Position numbers and translations under genes: made by a program. A model generated the notes under the pieces. The model worked only from the letters and a program-made list of their open reading frames with translations. It had not been told where the DNA came from and made no database searches. Below, one piece after another: positions 1-11,344 of a stretch of DNA of 64,000 nt; positions within the stretch are counted from its first letter, which is position 1; each line of letters opens with the position of its first letter. The stretch is from Exophiala sp. HKRS030 (lineage: Eukaryota; Ascomycota; Eurotiomycetes; Chaetothyriales; Herpotrichiellaceae): positions 1,243,665 to 1,307,664 of the forward strand of contig JAHWDD010000003.1 of assembly GCA_023897205.1 (NCBI GenBank), given 5' to 3'.

Positions 1-23
1 ACACTAACGCGCTGATTGTATAG

Positions 24-351
24 CATGGGTCTGGTCGGGATCACCTTGTCGACCGCATATGTACCTTCGAAGCACGCTGTTTTGGGTCTAACGAAGACCA
101 CAGCGCTAGACTACGCCGCACAAGGCTTAAGGGTTAATGCCGTTTGCCCAGGATATATAAATACTCCTCTCATCGGCACGAGCGACGAACTTGTACGAAG
201 AGCCACCGAACAAGTCGAGACATTCACTCCTATGAGGCGTTGGGGAAGTGCTCAGGAAGTGGCGAATGTGGTTCTGTTTCTTTCGGGTGGAAGAAGTTCC
301 TTCATCACAGGAAGTGCGGTGGCTGTTGACGGTGGGTATACTGCTCAATGA
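24..351 (+). CDS. Short-chain dehydrogenase/reductase (SDR), C-terminal part only
   Basis: Partial gene cut by the window edge. Bases 3-23 look like the end of an intron (CTAAC branch, TAG acceptor at 21-23), so this exon starts near base 24. The protein has the classical SDR active-site pattern Y-V-P-S-K (Tyr codon 58-60, Lys codon 70-72), then the family C-terminus: a VNAVCPGYINTP segment, an R-W-G-S-x-E-V-A-N stretch and an SFITGSAVAVDGGY ending before TGA. SDRs of this class are cytosolic NAD(P)-dependent oxidoreductases; the Rossmann glycine motif lies outside the window, so cofactor and substrate cannot be inferred. It runs convergently toward the zinc-cluster regulator that ends at 597, which suggests a shared pathway. 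Family assignment is firm; function is open. Confidence 0.9.
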
Positions 352-596
352 GCCCGCGACTCAGTTGAACAGAGCCCAGTGCCTAATACTCCGATTTCAA
401 ACCCCTTGGGTCTCACAACACTATACATGCTTTGTCTCACGGGCCGCAGCCATGATCTGTTTTTTTTTCTGGTCAACCTTGACTCAGGATGAATCTCCCC
501 TCTGGAGACTTCATCTGGATTGCCGGATGTTGCGCCTTGATTCCGAGCCACCGTGCATATCCTTCGAGTTTCGTCTCGTTGTACCAAAGCCTTTGG

Positions 597-3062
597 TTAG
601 TATTCCATAGTAAAATGACCGCCATTGTCCAAGGGATTCAGGTCATGCCAGTCCAAGTTGAACGAACTTGGGTCAAATATCGAGAGATCAGGCATGTCGT
701 CGTCCGGGAAAAAGTTTTGGAATTGAGGACCATGGCCGGCGTGGAAGATGTCGAGCGTCTGATCCGCAAAAGTTTGTGAGCAAGTCTCTTCTGACCTGCA
801 TTGTGGTGGTGTTTTGTCGTGTTCCAGGAACTGCTGTTGATTCTGTAGTAGCGAGGGTAATATTGTTCCTGCTGATGCTGAGTATTCTTCACTCCGATCG
901 TTCTCAGATAGGTCGCTGCGGTTTTGGACAGAGGAGATATCTGTGAAACGCTGTCAGTAGCCGTCTTACCTAAGTTTCTCGATGGTAGAATCAGCACTGC
1001 GACTCACTGACCTTCCGAGTTATCATGAACGGATAGGTCAGGGGCAAGGCCCCTTTCACCGCCATGTTGGTCAGTCGCGAAAGCGGCCATCTCCTTGCCT
1101 GGAAGGGCATAACCATGGTCTCCTGAGTGAAGCACGCCAATAGATTCAAGGATGGATGCTCTTGTGTAAGGAGAATTTCCCTCGAAGCTGGTCAGCTTCT
1201 CGATGTCGACAAACCGCGGCTCGCTCTCGAGTACCGTAGGGCTCCTCAGGTGCCGGTCAAGCAGCCACCGACAGTAGGTTCTCTGGCAAACGGGCTGGTC
1301 AGCTTCCAACACGGTCGATAGGAGGCGGCATCAGATACCAATAAACATGCAAATCTCCAGTAGCTTGCCATGATCTGCAACAATTTCACGTTGGCGCCGA
1401 CATTTGCTCGAGCCCTTTTCCCGATTGAATAATTGGAGCTCCGCATAAAGGGGATCTGGATCGCGCAACCACAGTATGCAGCATATGCGATGAAGCTCGG
1501 CATCGCACTGACCCCGTCATAGCCTGAAAGCACCGCATCAAATAGTTCGGAAGCGGTGCAAGCATGCTCGTAGGCCTCTTGCGCTGAGATCTGCCTGGCC
1601 GTGGCGCAAGACACGTCGCCTTCGCCCCAAGAGAAAAGAGGCACAATGGACGAATGTAAGGCGCAAAGTGACTGGTGGTAAACGACGTTGAGCAAGAGGA
1701 TGTTCGGAACTTGATCTTTCTGAACTTTCGCAATGTTTGATGGTGTCAATACCAGGTCATCCGGAATGCCTTGCCACCACTGGGATAATTCCTCATCTAA
1801 AACCTGAATTCTAGCCACCTTTGCGTTGAGATCTGGATCGGGACTTTTGATGAAACTGACCACGGAGGACCTGTGGGAAGTGATGAGTATCAAGAAGACC
1901 AAGCCTGTTTTCAAGTAGAATGGGTTACCATAGAGTCATTGCCCTGATGATATTTGACCAGATGCTCCCAGAGCATCCACCAGAACGTAGCGTAACCGGA
2001 AGACCTCTGTACTGACTGACCATTCCATTGAAATCCTTTTCTGGCCATGGCAACTCAAGATCCTCGATTCCAGCGATGGGAAATCGAGATGGACTTTCCG
2101 AATTCTGGCAGTGCATGAGATAGCAGGCCCAGAGGCGACGTCGACGTAATTCAGCCACCCACGGATCCTCGTCAGGTTGTGAACAAGGTCTCAAACCCAA
2201 AATGACCAACAAGTTGAGTGAATTGCCTGCATATGTAAGTTCAACACACCGCATCTTGTTCTAGTTACGTACCTTTGTGAAGATAGAACGTTCTCCAGGA
2301 ACCTTGGCTGTGCCAGAACAGACTCAAGTTCACGAAGGTGACTAAATTGTCGTCATGGAAGCTTTCGACGTCCGAAAAAACAATCCTACCGGCACGTCGA
2401 GCCCATTCAATCATAAATCCATGATCTTTCAAGGTATGATGACCATTTTCATCTCGATAGTAGCTAAATGTTCTCACTTAGCCTCATCCTTGACATGGAT
2501 GTCTTCGTCAACGTACTTTGATGCCAAGGCACAGACGCTCAGGACGACATGCGGGCGAGCTACTCCTGCTGCTAGAGTCTCGAGAAAGTGTCCTTTGTGA
2601 AGTAGCAGACTTGCATTGTAAACATTTTCAAAATACACATCAATCAGCTTCACAACGAGCGGCCCAGGGACAGCAAGCTCATAAGATCTTTCAAGTACTG
2701 GCTCTCGCAGTACCTTTGTCGATTCTACCACTTTATTGACGTGGTCTGCATCGCTCATGCCAGAGGCCAATCTCTCGCTTCGCGATGATGGGCGGGATGC
2801 AAATGGGAGCGAGCCACTTGCACCAATGCTGAAACCTTGCCGAGGTTTTCTTTTCGACCCGCCTGGTGCCCTGTCATTCTGGTAGACACAGCTGTGATTA
2901 AGTCGACGGCATCGCTCGCACATAGGCCTCTCTCCGGAGCAACGGATCTTGTAGAGTCAGCCACTCATTCTCCTACACACAACGCTGGGGGCTCACCTTC
3001 TGGCGCTTACAAATCTCACAGGCTCGTCTCGGCCGCCCTGAAGTAGTCGTAGTAGTAGTCAT
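597..3062 (-). CDS. Zn2Cys6 fungal-specific transcription factor, 7 exons
   Basis: Model: complement(join(597..940, 1012..1282, 1339..1870, 1929..2226, 2273..2463, 2517..2947, 2997..3062)), 710 aa, all phases consistent. Exon 1 and the start of exon 2 together give a perfect zinc binuclear cluster with cysteines at residues 15, 18, 25, 32, 35 and 42 (C-x2-C-x6-C-x6-C-x2-C-x6-C). The middle carries the fungal_trans domain signature (GFMIEWARRAGR, then NLVTFVNLSLFWHSQGSWR, then ELRRRRLWACYLMHC). The last exon is acidic and Asp/Phe-rich (FFPDDDMPDLSIFDP), a plausible activation domain. Expected to be a nuclear DNA-binding regulator of neighbouring catabolic genes. Weakest join: intron 5 (1283-1338). 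The start ATG gives a Thr run just before the first cysteine, as is common in the family. Confidence 0.88.
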
Positions 3063-4173
3063 GGTCGCTCTCGAGGTTCGACCCCTTGAATACAACTCGC
3101 CTGCGCAGTCAGCATGAAAGAGGCAACACTGTTTTGAGACCTCAAAGGTGGGATGTGAACCAAGAAGAAGAGCTCAAGGAGTGGACACGAGTCGGACGTT
3201 GGTGTCCGCGTGCGGGCGAAGTCTGGGGAGCTGATCGGGTCTAGTAGTGGAACACAAGAGACAAATGAAGTGATGTCGTTTGGAACGGCCTTCCGGTGCG
3301 AGGTGACCTTCTCTCTTGCTTTATGAGACCTCAGTCTCGTCAAGGTCTCAAGGCCACCTTCGCAACACTGGAACCTTCCTAATTAGCCCCTTCTATGAAG
3401 CTGAACAAACCCACCACATCCACAATCAAGACTTGTGCTTAAGAGTTGAACTAGACCATAAATAGAATGTCAATACCGTTTTTGGGAGTACTTGGATTCC
3501 CCTCTCTCGTGTTCTCCACTCTCCGGCCTTGTCATTCGTCGATTTCAACCCTTCGACCACATCGATTTGCACTCCTACCTAATGACTCTGTCGATTGATG
3601 CAACTTCCGTTACTCGATAGATATTTTTCAGGACAAGCGGGGATTCTATCGCTGGAACTTCGAGTGCCATGACCTTCGCCACGCGAGGGAGACATTGGAG
3701 ACCCCCGCGACTGATGTTCAGAGACCAAAGATATCTCCCCGGAGTTTTGACCGGTCACTAGGTCGAATCATGCAGGGTCACTGGGGTAACCATTTATTCT
3801 AGACGTTCTCGAGTTGAGCAGCTTAAAGAAGTATGCCACTCGTATCGATCCATATGGGTTGGAATGGCTGGCACCGATATCCTACCAAACGCAGGTCCAC
3901 CGGAACAAGCGAACGGGACGTCATCTTCGATACTGAGACGCAGAGGTTAAGGATGGATTACATATCGCTTGCGGTATCTACTTGCTTGTGGGGGTTTACT
4001 AATTCTGGAACACATCTAGTTTCCATACAGGCGTTTGTGACAAATTACATGTTCTCCCCCATGATCTTTCGATCAAATCTGTTCACTTAAATTCTACTTC
4101 GGAGTCTAGATCCAATCACTCTTTCTGGGACTCTTGTTATGGAGCTCCCTCAAAGGCCTCGGCCAAATTGATC
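3063..4173. other. Gene-free stretch between two minus-strand genes
   Basis: Contains the 5' region of the zinc-cluster gene. Short open frames exist (for example 3833-4090 on +) but none resembles a protein family or has splice partners. CT-rich around 3500-3560. I see no RNA gene or mobile element. Confidence 0.5.
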
Positions 4174-5234
4174 CTAAACAGCTTCGTCTGATTCATTGAG
4201 CTTGCGTCTGGCAAACCTCTTGCTCAAGTCACCAACAGGGAGTTGAAGAGGGAACTCGACAGATTCAAGAAGCTGCGCGAAAAGAAGATAGAAACCAAGG
4301 ATGCATATTGCAAACACGAATGCGCCGGAAGCCTAGGACCCGGATGAGAAAGGACATCTACAACTCTGGTGAAGCTTGTACATACCACTTCGAGCTTTTG
4401 GAAGGTGACGACGTCGCCCTGAGCGGCCTTCCAGTAGGCCCCAGTCAGGAGCAAGACAGCTGCTTCAAGGAACAAGAACATGCCGAAGAATACCAAGTTC
4501 GTTCGCAGAGAGCAGATTAGATACATCGAGACGAGAACCCCCATGAAAAGCAGAAAGAATGCTTGACACACAATCAGTAATTGATCTTCAAGGTACTGGT
4601 CACACTTACCGAGGCTGGCTTCGAAACTGGCAACCCCGATGGCTCTTTCTTGTTCCGTAGTCGCGCTTGCGGTGAAGGCCGCCTCAGCATTGTACATGGG
4701 TGTCAAAGTGGCGCCGAACGTAAGAAAGAAGGCCCCTTTGATCACACACAAGTTAGATATGTCTACAGGTTCCACAGAATAACATGAAGGCCTCGACGAC
4801 CGTAGTCTTACCAAAAGAACCGAAGACGACAAAGGGAAATGTATTGCCAATGAGCCACTCCATCACACACCCCATGATTTGCAACAACCCACCAAAGAAG
4901 TAGAATGTCCCGATGGTCGCAGCCCCGCCTCCTCCGGCACCTCGCCACCCCATCAGCGCGCACGAGAGTGGAGCGGCAGTAATGAGAAATCCAAGTAGGG
5001 GCCTGAACAGCATCACAATTAGAACACGTCTCACACACTTTGAGACTTTTGGTCCAAATCTCACAGTGGTGTAGGATTGGCAAAGGTCTTGCGAAGCTCG
5101 CCCCTGACACGGTTCCGGGGGGCAAGATAGAGCTTTTCAAACATCTCCATGCTGAGATTGACACTTTGGATAGTCTGCTGGCGATCCAGATGTTGGATAC
5201 TATCAGAATCGGACTTCATGTTGTGCGAGGCCAT
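4174..5234 (-). CDS. GPR1/FUN34/YaaH (Ato) family transporter
   Basis: Model: complement(join(4174..4332, 4386..4561, 4610..4735, 4812..5002, 5065..5234)), 273 aa, every intron 48-76 nt with in-phase joins. The protein has the cytosolic N-terminus, the NPTPLPLLGF segment corresponding to the family's NPAPLGL signature, six hydrophobic segments, the GTFYFFGGLLQIMGCVMEW stretch and FGATLTPMYNAEAAF. The C-terminus ends in the usual LPVGDLS-x-R-F tail. Family members are plasma-membrane carriers for acetate and other small monocarboxylates, or ammonium export. Here it sits between a zinc-cluster regulator and a cupin gene, so it may import the substrate or handle an acid product of the left-hand catabolic block. 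Substrate unknown. Confidence 0.92.
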
Positions 5235-5806
5235 GTTTGATATGGAGTCTTTTTGCCTCTCACACTCAACAAAGAGATATCGTCAGGCAAACCGAGGCTG
5301 AGCGACAATGGTGAGACGGAAAGGGTATCGATGTAATGAACTGCTCAGCTAATAACCAGGGAAGGATTGAAAGCAAGTAAATAAGCCGGAAGAGGGACAA
5401 TTTATGTTCTCATTATCTCCTTACCATCATGATCCGGGGTGACTAGCCAGGGAACCCCGGCTCCGACGCTGGAAAACAGACTAGAAAACCGCTCCAAGCC
5501 CTTCCCCAGACCCTGAAACCGACAAAATGAGCTCTGCAGACCGGGAAATCGGACACGGTAAAGGTAGAAGCGTGAACGGGTCATCCTTGGCGACTCGGGA
5601 AATAGGTAGGCTTCGTAGATCCCTGTAATCATCGAGGGCCAAACCTTTTAGTTTTCCGATGTTGGCACGGTGAACCAGAAGCTAGTCAGATCATTATATT
5701 CAAGAGATCTTCTCGAAGGACTCGAAGGAGCCTCTTCCGAGTGTGAAGTCAAAATCAACCTGCCCTTTGACAGCTAGATCAGACTCTCTGAAACGAAGTT
5801 CCCAAC
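5235..5806. promoter_or_regulatory. Divergent intergenic region, transporter / cupin
   Basis: About 570 bp shared upstream by the Ato-type transporter (minus) and the cupin gene (plus). The divergent layout makes co-regulation possible. I recognise no specific operator. A short minus-strand frame at 5402-5632 has no family likeness. Confidence 0.4.
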
Positions 5807-6394
5807 ATGACAACAATTCAGCCGGATGGATTGCAGTCGCCTCTAGAGTCTCCCACTGTCAACATCACCACGCACAGCTCGACGGGGCAAGCGGCGATGT
5901 ATCTTGCCAACAAACCCGTCGGCCGACCACTTCCCGAGCATGGGATGATCGTCACGGAGGTCTACACATCTTCCAAGTTCCCCGTCGAACTCAACGATGA
6001 GATTGACCTTTGCCAACACCGGGAATTGATGGCGTCGGGCCAACTTGGAATCGTCAACCCCAACGGTACAGTCATTCGCTTCGTCGATTTCGAGCCGTCG
6101 AGGACGGACACGAGTGTCATGTACCACCGCACCCAAAGCCTGGACTACGGTGTCGTCTTGGAGGGAGAAATGATCATCGACTTGGACGACGGGAGCAGCA
6201 CCCGGCTGAAGAGGGGAGATGTCGTGATCCAGCGTGGTACCATGCACGCGTGGAGGAATGCGAGCTCAACACAATGGGCACGAATGTTGTATGTCTTGCA
6301 AGATAGTCAACCAGTGGTGGTCAACGGACTGAGGTTGAAGGAGGATCTTGGTAGCGGCGCCGGGTCTTTTGTCAGAAGCGGCAACGATGTTTGA
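5807..6394 (+). CDS. Cupin-fold protein
   Basis: Single exon, 195 aa, ATG at 5807 preceded by CCCAAC. The C-terminal half is a cupin barrel. Motif 1 reads HRTQSLDYGVVLEGEM, with His-x-Thr where many cupins have His-x-His. Motif 2 reads GDVVIQRGTMHAWRN, keeping the G-(x)5-x-G-(x)2-H-(x)3-N frame but with Arg for the usual Pro. The N-terminal 60 residues are less conserved and contain Glu/His positions. Small single-domain cupins of this type are common in fungal catabolic and secondary-metabolite clusters, acting as isomerases, dioxygenases or sugar/acid-binding proteins; I cannot tell which. Sits between the Ato-type transporter and a convergent alpha/beta hydrolase. Confidence 0.85.
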   Translation: MTTIQPDGLQSPLESPTVNITTHSSTGQAAMYLANKPVGRPLPEHGMIVTEVYTSSKFPVELNDEIDLCQHRELMASGQLGIVNPNGTVIRFVDFEPSRTDTSVMYHRTQSLDYGVVLEGEMIIDLDDGSSTRLKRGDVVIQRGTMHAWRNASSTQWARMLYVLQDSQPVVVNGLRLKEDLGSGAGSFVRSGNDV

Positions 6395-6632
6395 GGAAGT
6401 CCGGTGAGATGGATACTTCAGAAAGCAGTTTTTTTTTTCAAACGTTTATTCAAAAATTGGGTCGCTCATTCTCGCCTACCACAACAAACATTGCAAAGTA
6501 GACAACCCTCTTTGGGCAACATATTGACGGTGCCTTTTCAATCTACCTACAGCAACATCGACTGGATAGTGGTAGCCTCCAACGATTGTTCCAGCCGAGA
6601 AAAAACCCGGCGCAGAGACTGGTATCGCTCTT

Positions 6633-7846
6633 CTACTTGAGATGTATGCTCTGTGACTCGACCACCGCCACCTGTTTCCCAAACCATTCCAACATGACTT
6701 GATTCGCATAGGCGGTAGCGCCCAGGTGGCAATGCGCCTCTGCCGCTTCTGCCTTGGTGAACTTTTTGTAAGTGGCCCATTTGCCCAACTCTTGCGCGAC
6801 CAAAGGAGGCTGCTCGGATCTTACAAAGAGATCGTGTTCCGCGTCGCCGACGAAAACTGGGCACTGCACACTGTTCAGCTTGCCGGAAACCGTCATCTTT
6901 CTGGCTTTCTGGAGAGCTTCGTGAATGGTCTCTGTCGCAAAAGCCCATCTCAGTTGATGGGTCAGCCATCTCAATTTGGTGTTTGACTGGCACTGCAGCT
7001 CGACCGCGGCATGAAAATTGTCCACGTCACCGGCGGCTTCGTATTGACGCCAAGCATCTGTTCCAGGACATCAGAAAAATCATAGATGGCATCGTTGAGG
7101 ATGACGGCGGCAAGTCGGTGCTCGACGATGGCGGCTCGCGCTGCCAGGTAACCACCCAGGGAAACGCCGAGCAAGCCACATTTGCTCGAATCGACGAACG
7201 GGACATGTTCAAGCCAGTCAACGATTGGACTGACGACTCTCTCCCAGTCGTGGACAAAACCCAGACCCTGGTCACGGCGGACACTGGTTTGTCCGGGTCC
7301 TTCATATAGGATGACATGGTGCCCACGTTCGAGAGCTGCAAAGCCATGGAAATGGACCATTTCTTCGGCCGATCCGTCCAGACCACTCCCCATGATTAGG
7401 CATGAGCGGGGCCGATCATCCAGGGATGCGCGCAGCAGGATCACAGGGATTTGAAAGTCGCCGGCGTCCAGAGTGTGGCGCTGTGCAGGGATGGCGAGCA
7501 GACTTGCCGCCTTGTCGAAGTAGGACTTCCAGAGTCGGTAGCTTTCTGCCAACCGGGGGTCGGATCGATTGCCGTCAAGGAAAAAAGTAGAGGCGAAATG
7601 ATATCTGGATATCCGAAAGTAGGCGTCCCTCAGCGTCACTCTGTCGTGTTCGCTCTCGGCGCCAACCGTCGATTCTGCCCAGTCCGCGAGCCGTCGAAAC
7701 TCCTCGTACCAACTCTCGAAATCCCCAGGCTTGATGCGCTGGCAGACTCGGAGAACTTCTGCTACATCTGCTCCGTAAGATCTGGCTGTCGCAAGGATAC
7801 GGAGAAGCTCAAAATGAAAATGCGCGTTAGAGCTAAGCTGCAACAT
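6633..7846 (-). CDS. Alpha/beta hydrolase, fus2/2,6-dihydroxypseudooxynicotine hydrolase-like
   Basis: About 404 aa from ATG 7846 to TAG 6633. The N-terminal helical lid (ADVAEVLRVCQRI, SWYEEFRRLADWAE) precedes the hydrolase core with oxyanion loop GSGLDGSAE, nucleophile elbow GVSLGG, a GDAEHD loop giving the acid residue and an AHCHLGA loop giving the catalytic His. This fits the family of fus2-like esterases and bacterial C-C bond hydrolases. The reading frame changes near 7005-7025: similarity continues in the +1 frame (DNFHAAVELQ) without an obvious gap. This fits one missing G at 7022-7023 (true indel or sequencing error), or less well a 44-nt intron that would delete the conserved helix. 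It shares a 500-bp divergent region with the regulator at 8351. Confidence 0.82.
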
Positions 7847-8350
7847 GGCGACTTAAGAATGCAATGGCTGCGAACGAAAGGCTCGAGCAGACTCCGATAC
7901 GTCTTGTCCTTAAATAGGTGTTGGAGTGGAAGGCCCCCGAGTACTACCAGCATGATATGCCGGAGAGTGAAGACCACGGGGATTCCGGGGTGCACCCAAG
8001 GAGGAGCCTCCTGTACCGTCCTAAAGTGGTATTGGCTTGCCGTATTCGGCAAGTGGATACGTTGGTAGTGTCCAGGCCGTGGGGAGGGGATTGAGGAAGC
8101 AGTAGCTCTAATCTTAAGATAACGTCATATTTTCGATCCGGCCGCCCTCGCCTCTTTTCATCTTTTGCAGAGGTCAAATAATTTGTGGGCGAGCTCGTTC
8201 AGCCGATTCCATTGTCCATACGTCCTTCAAGACAGGACCAGGACTCTCTGACCGGAGACGCAAACACGACGCCTTCGGAACTTTGATGGCGTTGTCTTGA
8301 AATGAATCCCTTCAGATTGACTGCTGATTGACAGGGCATCGTTCGCCCAA
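7847..8350. promoter_or_regulatory. Divergent promoter region, hydrolase / regulator
   Basis: 504 bp between the minus-strand hydrolase start and the plus-strand regulator start; both promoters must lie here. GC-mixed, no repeat or recognisable site noted. Confidence 0.4.
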
Positions 8351-9806
8351 ATGGCAGACTCAAATGACGGCTCATTCACGTTCATACCCGTGGACTGGCG
8401 CTGCAAGCCTGCGCAAGAGGCCATTCGGGTGCACATCATGCGGCGACGCCATCGTCAGGCGAGACGAGATCAAAAGACTCCACAAGCGAGGAGATACAAA
8501 CGCCAGTCCGGCGAAGAAATTCATCTCTGGTCCCCCCTGGACGACCATTCTGGTCGATCAGAAGATTGGCTCGGATATCGCTGCGAGAGTTTTTCCTCCA
8601 GCCGAACTTCTCCTGAGTCTCTGCCTTTGGACTTCGGTCAGGCTCCAGGTGATGGACATGGGGGCCTTCGATTGTACTCTTCCCCATTTTCCCCCGCCTC
8701 GTCGGGAAACTTGAATTCCGTGATCAGTCCGCCGGTGCCAAGCCCGTCGGATGTGGAAGCGATACTGTTACAGCATTGTAAGGTCCCAATTCCGGTAGGA
8801 CGGGTTTTCGAATTGACAATGCTCCGCAGATCTTCAATATGCCGGCGGGTCTCCGATCACTCATCAGCTTCTACGAGTTTACCGTGACACTGCGGGAACT
8901 TTCAACGCCTTCCTGGCGATAGTAGCAAGAAATTATGCGGATGAACACGGTCAAACTCCGCTTCTGAACATAACTGAGCTGGAGAATGAAGCTTTGAAAG
9001 AGGTTTCTGCGCAGCTCTCTCAGTCACCAACGGTACCAGCTTACAGCACCATGATGGCAGTTGCTATGCTGGCCAGTCTGTGCGAATGTCTTCATCAAAC
9101 TGATATGGTGGATTCTCATTGGAGTGCCCTCCAGCAGATGGTTGACATCAACGGGGGGATTTGCCGTCTGAGAACGCACCGAGATCTCTACTCGTTTCTT
9201 TTGTTGGTTGAGGCCGTCGTGTTGAGAACCATATCTGGCTCCATCGCGCAGCCTCAAAGGGTCTCGTCACACGTTAGCGCGACGAATCAGGAGCTACAAG
9301 ACTTCCTGAGAAAGCTCCATCAACAATTTGGGGTCCGAGTGACGACAAGTGACAGCTTAGGTCCTGGAATCTCAAGCCCCATTCTGACAGTGCTTTGCCG
9401 GCCACCACACAAGAAAGATCCATACTCGCTTGGAAAATGGCATAGGGCAAGGCTTGCATGCGTCTTATTCTTTACCGTCCTCGACCTGGGAAGCGCAGGT
9501 CTGCTGAAAGATGACCTCTGCTATCGCGCAGTTGAAATGGACATCGTGGATCGGGCACAAAATCATCTCGTCTACCCTGAAGAACTCTTTTTCGTCATAA
9601 TACACAGAACCAATCAGGATAGGCATTGTCAATCGATTTGGAAAACCCTGAGATTGATCTGCGCTGTGAAAAGACTTTGCCAGCGAGATCTCAATACTTG
9701 CTGTCGATTGTTGACGGCTTGGCTTGGAATTCCGGACCTTTTTAATTTGACAATGCTGTTGGATGAGTGTAACGAACTTTCCGACCGTGTTGGTCCATCT
9801 TCATGA
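8351..9806 (+). CDS. Fungal-specific transcription factor-like protein without zinc cluster (Fungal_trans_2/DUF3468 type)
   Basis: Model: join(8351..8777, 8830..9806), 467 aa; the 52-nt intron restores one frame across the join. The N-terminus has the family opening FTFIPVD followed by a basic helix (IRVHIMRRRHRQARRDQK), then a Ser/Pro-rich linker. The rest is helical with the typical TFNAFLAIVARNYA and MMAVAMLASLCECL segments. These proteins are often named regulators in fungal clusters, yet no Cys6 or other DNA-binding motif is visible here, so a role as DNA binder is uncertain and a co-regulator is possible. Transcribed divergently from the alpha/beta hydrolase, which it may control. Confidence 0.75.
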
Positions 9807-10291
9807 GCAGACATAATCTATATTCCTCGTCTGCAAGACGCAATGGGTGTCTTTTTTAGTTTAGTGGCCTGCACAGGTTATATGATTCCTGGTGATGCAC
9901 CATATTCTGCTAGGCATACCTCTGAGGAAACCAGACTTCCGCCGGAATTTCTAGCTTTATGGTTGACTCCACTGGACTCGAAGGCGGCCATGGCTGAAAA
10001 CAAAGGGAAGTATTGTAGAAATCGGGAACTGCGGAAATGAAAAAACCATCTCCCGATCCAAAAATGCTCCAGGGTCCCACACTGTCCGAACCTATTCTGA
10101 TTCTGGAGTCCGCATTCCTAGAAGGTGAATTTACCGCATTCAACTTTAAAAGCCCTGCTCAGTCCTGGCTTTGAAATCAATGTCATTCACGGAACCCTGT
10201 CCCCTGTTTAAATTCGATAGACGTATCTGATCTCACGTCAGTTGGCCTTGGAACCGTAACAATTGCCGTACACTCTTTCCAGCATCACAAA
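9807..10291. other. Intergenic stretch upstream of the dehydrogenase
   Basis: About 485 bp between two plus-strand genes; contains the terminator of the regulator and promoter of the next gene. A frame at 9843-10040 shows no family likeness. Confidence 0.4.
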
Positions 10292-11344
10292 ATGTCCGGA
10301 AAAACACAAAAAGCACTTGTTGTTGAGGCACTGGGTAAACCAATCACCTTGGTCAGCAATTGGCCCATCCCCGATCCTGGTCCAGGCCAGGTGCAAGTCC
10401 GTGTCTCAGTCGGTAGCATCAACCCTCATGACCAAAAGGCTCGTGATTACGGGCTGTTCGTCAAAGACGGCCTGCCTGGGGTCTTGGGCAACGACGTTGT
10501 CGGTGAAGTGACCGTTCTCGGAGAAGGTGTGACCAAATATGCAGCTGGGGACCGCATCTTCACACAGGCATGTTTCAAGTCAGCTGGTTGGTCGCAAAAC
10601 GCGCTCCAAGAATACGCAATAGTCGAAGTCGACCACAGCGCTAAGGTTCCCGAAACATGTAGCGACGACGAAGCCGCGACCCTGCCTTGCAATCTCTTGG
10701 CTCCGCTCTTCGCGATCCATGACGGCCTGGGTATTCCTGCCCCGTGGACACCAGAGGCTGCTAATTTCAACTACAATGATACCTCCATCTTGATTCTCGG
10801 CGGAGGAAGCAATACAGGTAGATTCGGTGTACAGCTTGCTGCACTTGCGGGAATCGGACGGATTGTCGTCGTGGGTGGCGACCCTCTGGAATTGAAAGGG
10901 TACGGTGCGACCGATGTAATCGATCGTCACGGCTCGCCGGACCAAGTCACCGCCAGGATCCGTGACATTGTAGGCGATGGTTTGGTACTTGCGTTCGATG
11001 CCGTTAATCCGCCACCAACGCAGCACATTGGCATCAACGCCTTGTCGACATCGAAGAAGGGCAAATTGGCCAGACTTCTGCCCAGTGGACCTCCAGACCT
11101 GTTTCAGGTCAAACTGAACGAGACTGAGTATGAGCTGAAAGACATATATGGGGTGTCGCTCTTGAACCCAGACTTGAGCAAGCCATTCTGGGCCAGATTG
11201 CCAGGATATCTGAAAGAGAAAAGGATTCATCCGACGGCGTATCAAGTGGTGAGAGGGCTAGATGCAGACAAACTCAATCAGTTGCTGGACGGCTACAAGG
11301 CCAAGCAGAGGGTGGCAAAGGCAAACTTCCACCCAGGATTGTAG
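10292..11344 (+). CDS. Zinc-binding-type alcohol dehydrogenase / quinone reductase (MDR family)
   Basis: Single exon, 350 aa, ATG at 10292. The N-terminal GroES-like catalytic domain has PGPGQVQVRVSVGSINPHD and GNDVVGEV at residues 30-75. The nucleotide-binding domain has ILGGGSNTGRFGVQLAALAG near residues 170-190, followed by an acidic GGD at the end of beta-2. No structural zinc cysteine quartet is visible, so it belongs to the zinc-independent enoyl/quinone reductase branch (the ToxD-like group in fungal clusters). Expected cytosolic NAD(P)H-dependent reductase. It closes the left-hand metabolic block. The assignment is strong at family level, substrate unknown. Confidence 0.9.
   Translation: MSGKTQKALVVEALGKPITLVSNWPIPDPGPGQVQVRVSVGSINPHDQKARDYGLFVKDGLPGVLGNDVVGEVTVLGEGVTKYAAGDRIFTQACFKSAGWSQNALQEYAIVEVDHSAKVPETCSDDEAATLPCNLLAPLFAIHDGLGIPAPWTPEAANFNYNDTSILILGGGSNTGRFGVQLAALAGIGRIVVVGGDPLELKGYGATDVIDRHGSPDQVTARIRDIVGDGLVLAFDAVNPPPTQHIGINALSTSKKGKLARLLPSGPPDLFQVKLNETEYELKDIYGVSLLNPDLSKPFWARLPGYLKEKRIHPTAYQVVRGLDADKLNQLLDGYKAKQRVAKANFHPGL

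Noticed and set aside
2474..2516. Reading exon 2 of the first zinc-cluster gene through to its stop at 2474, with a GTGAGA donor at 2477
   Set aside because: No acceptor gives a consistent phase; the GTACGT donor at 2516 with acceptor at 2464 joins in phase and restores the family sequence.
3833..4090. 85-codon plus-strand frame
   Set aside because: Short, isolated, no likeness; chance expectation is high.
8846..8930. Frameshift suspected in the regulator at 8351
   Set aside because: Splicing 8778-8829 in the correct phase yields one continuous frame; no break remains.
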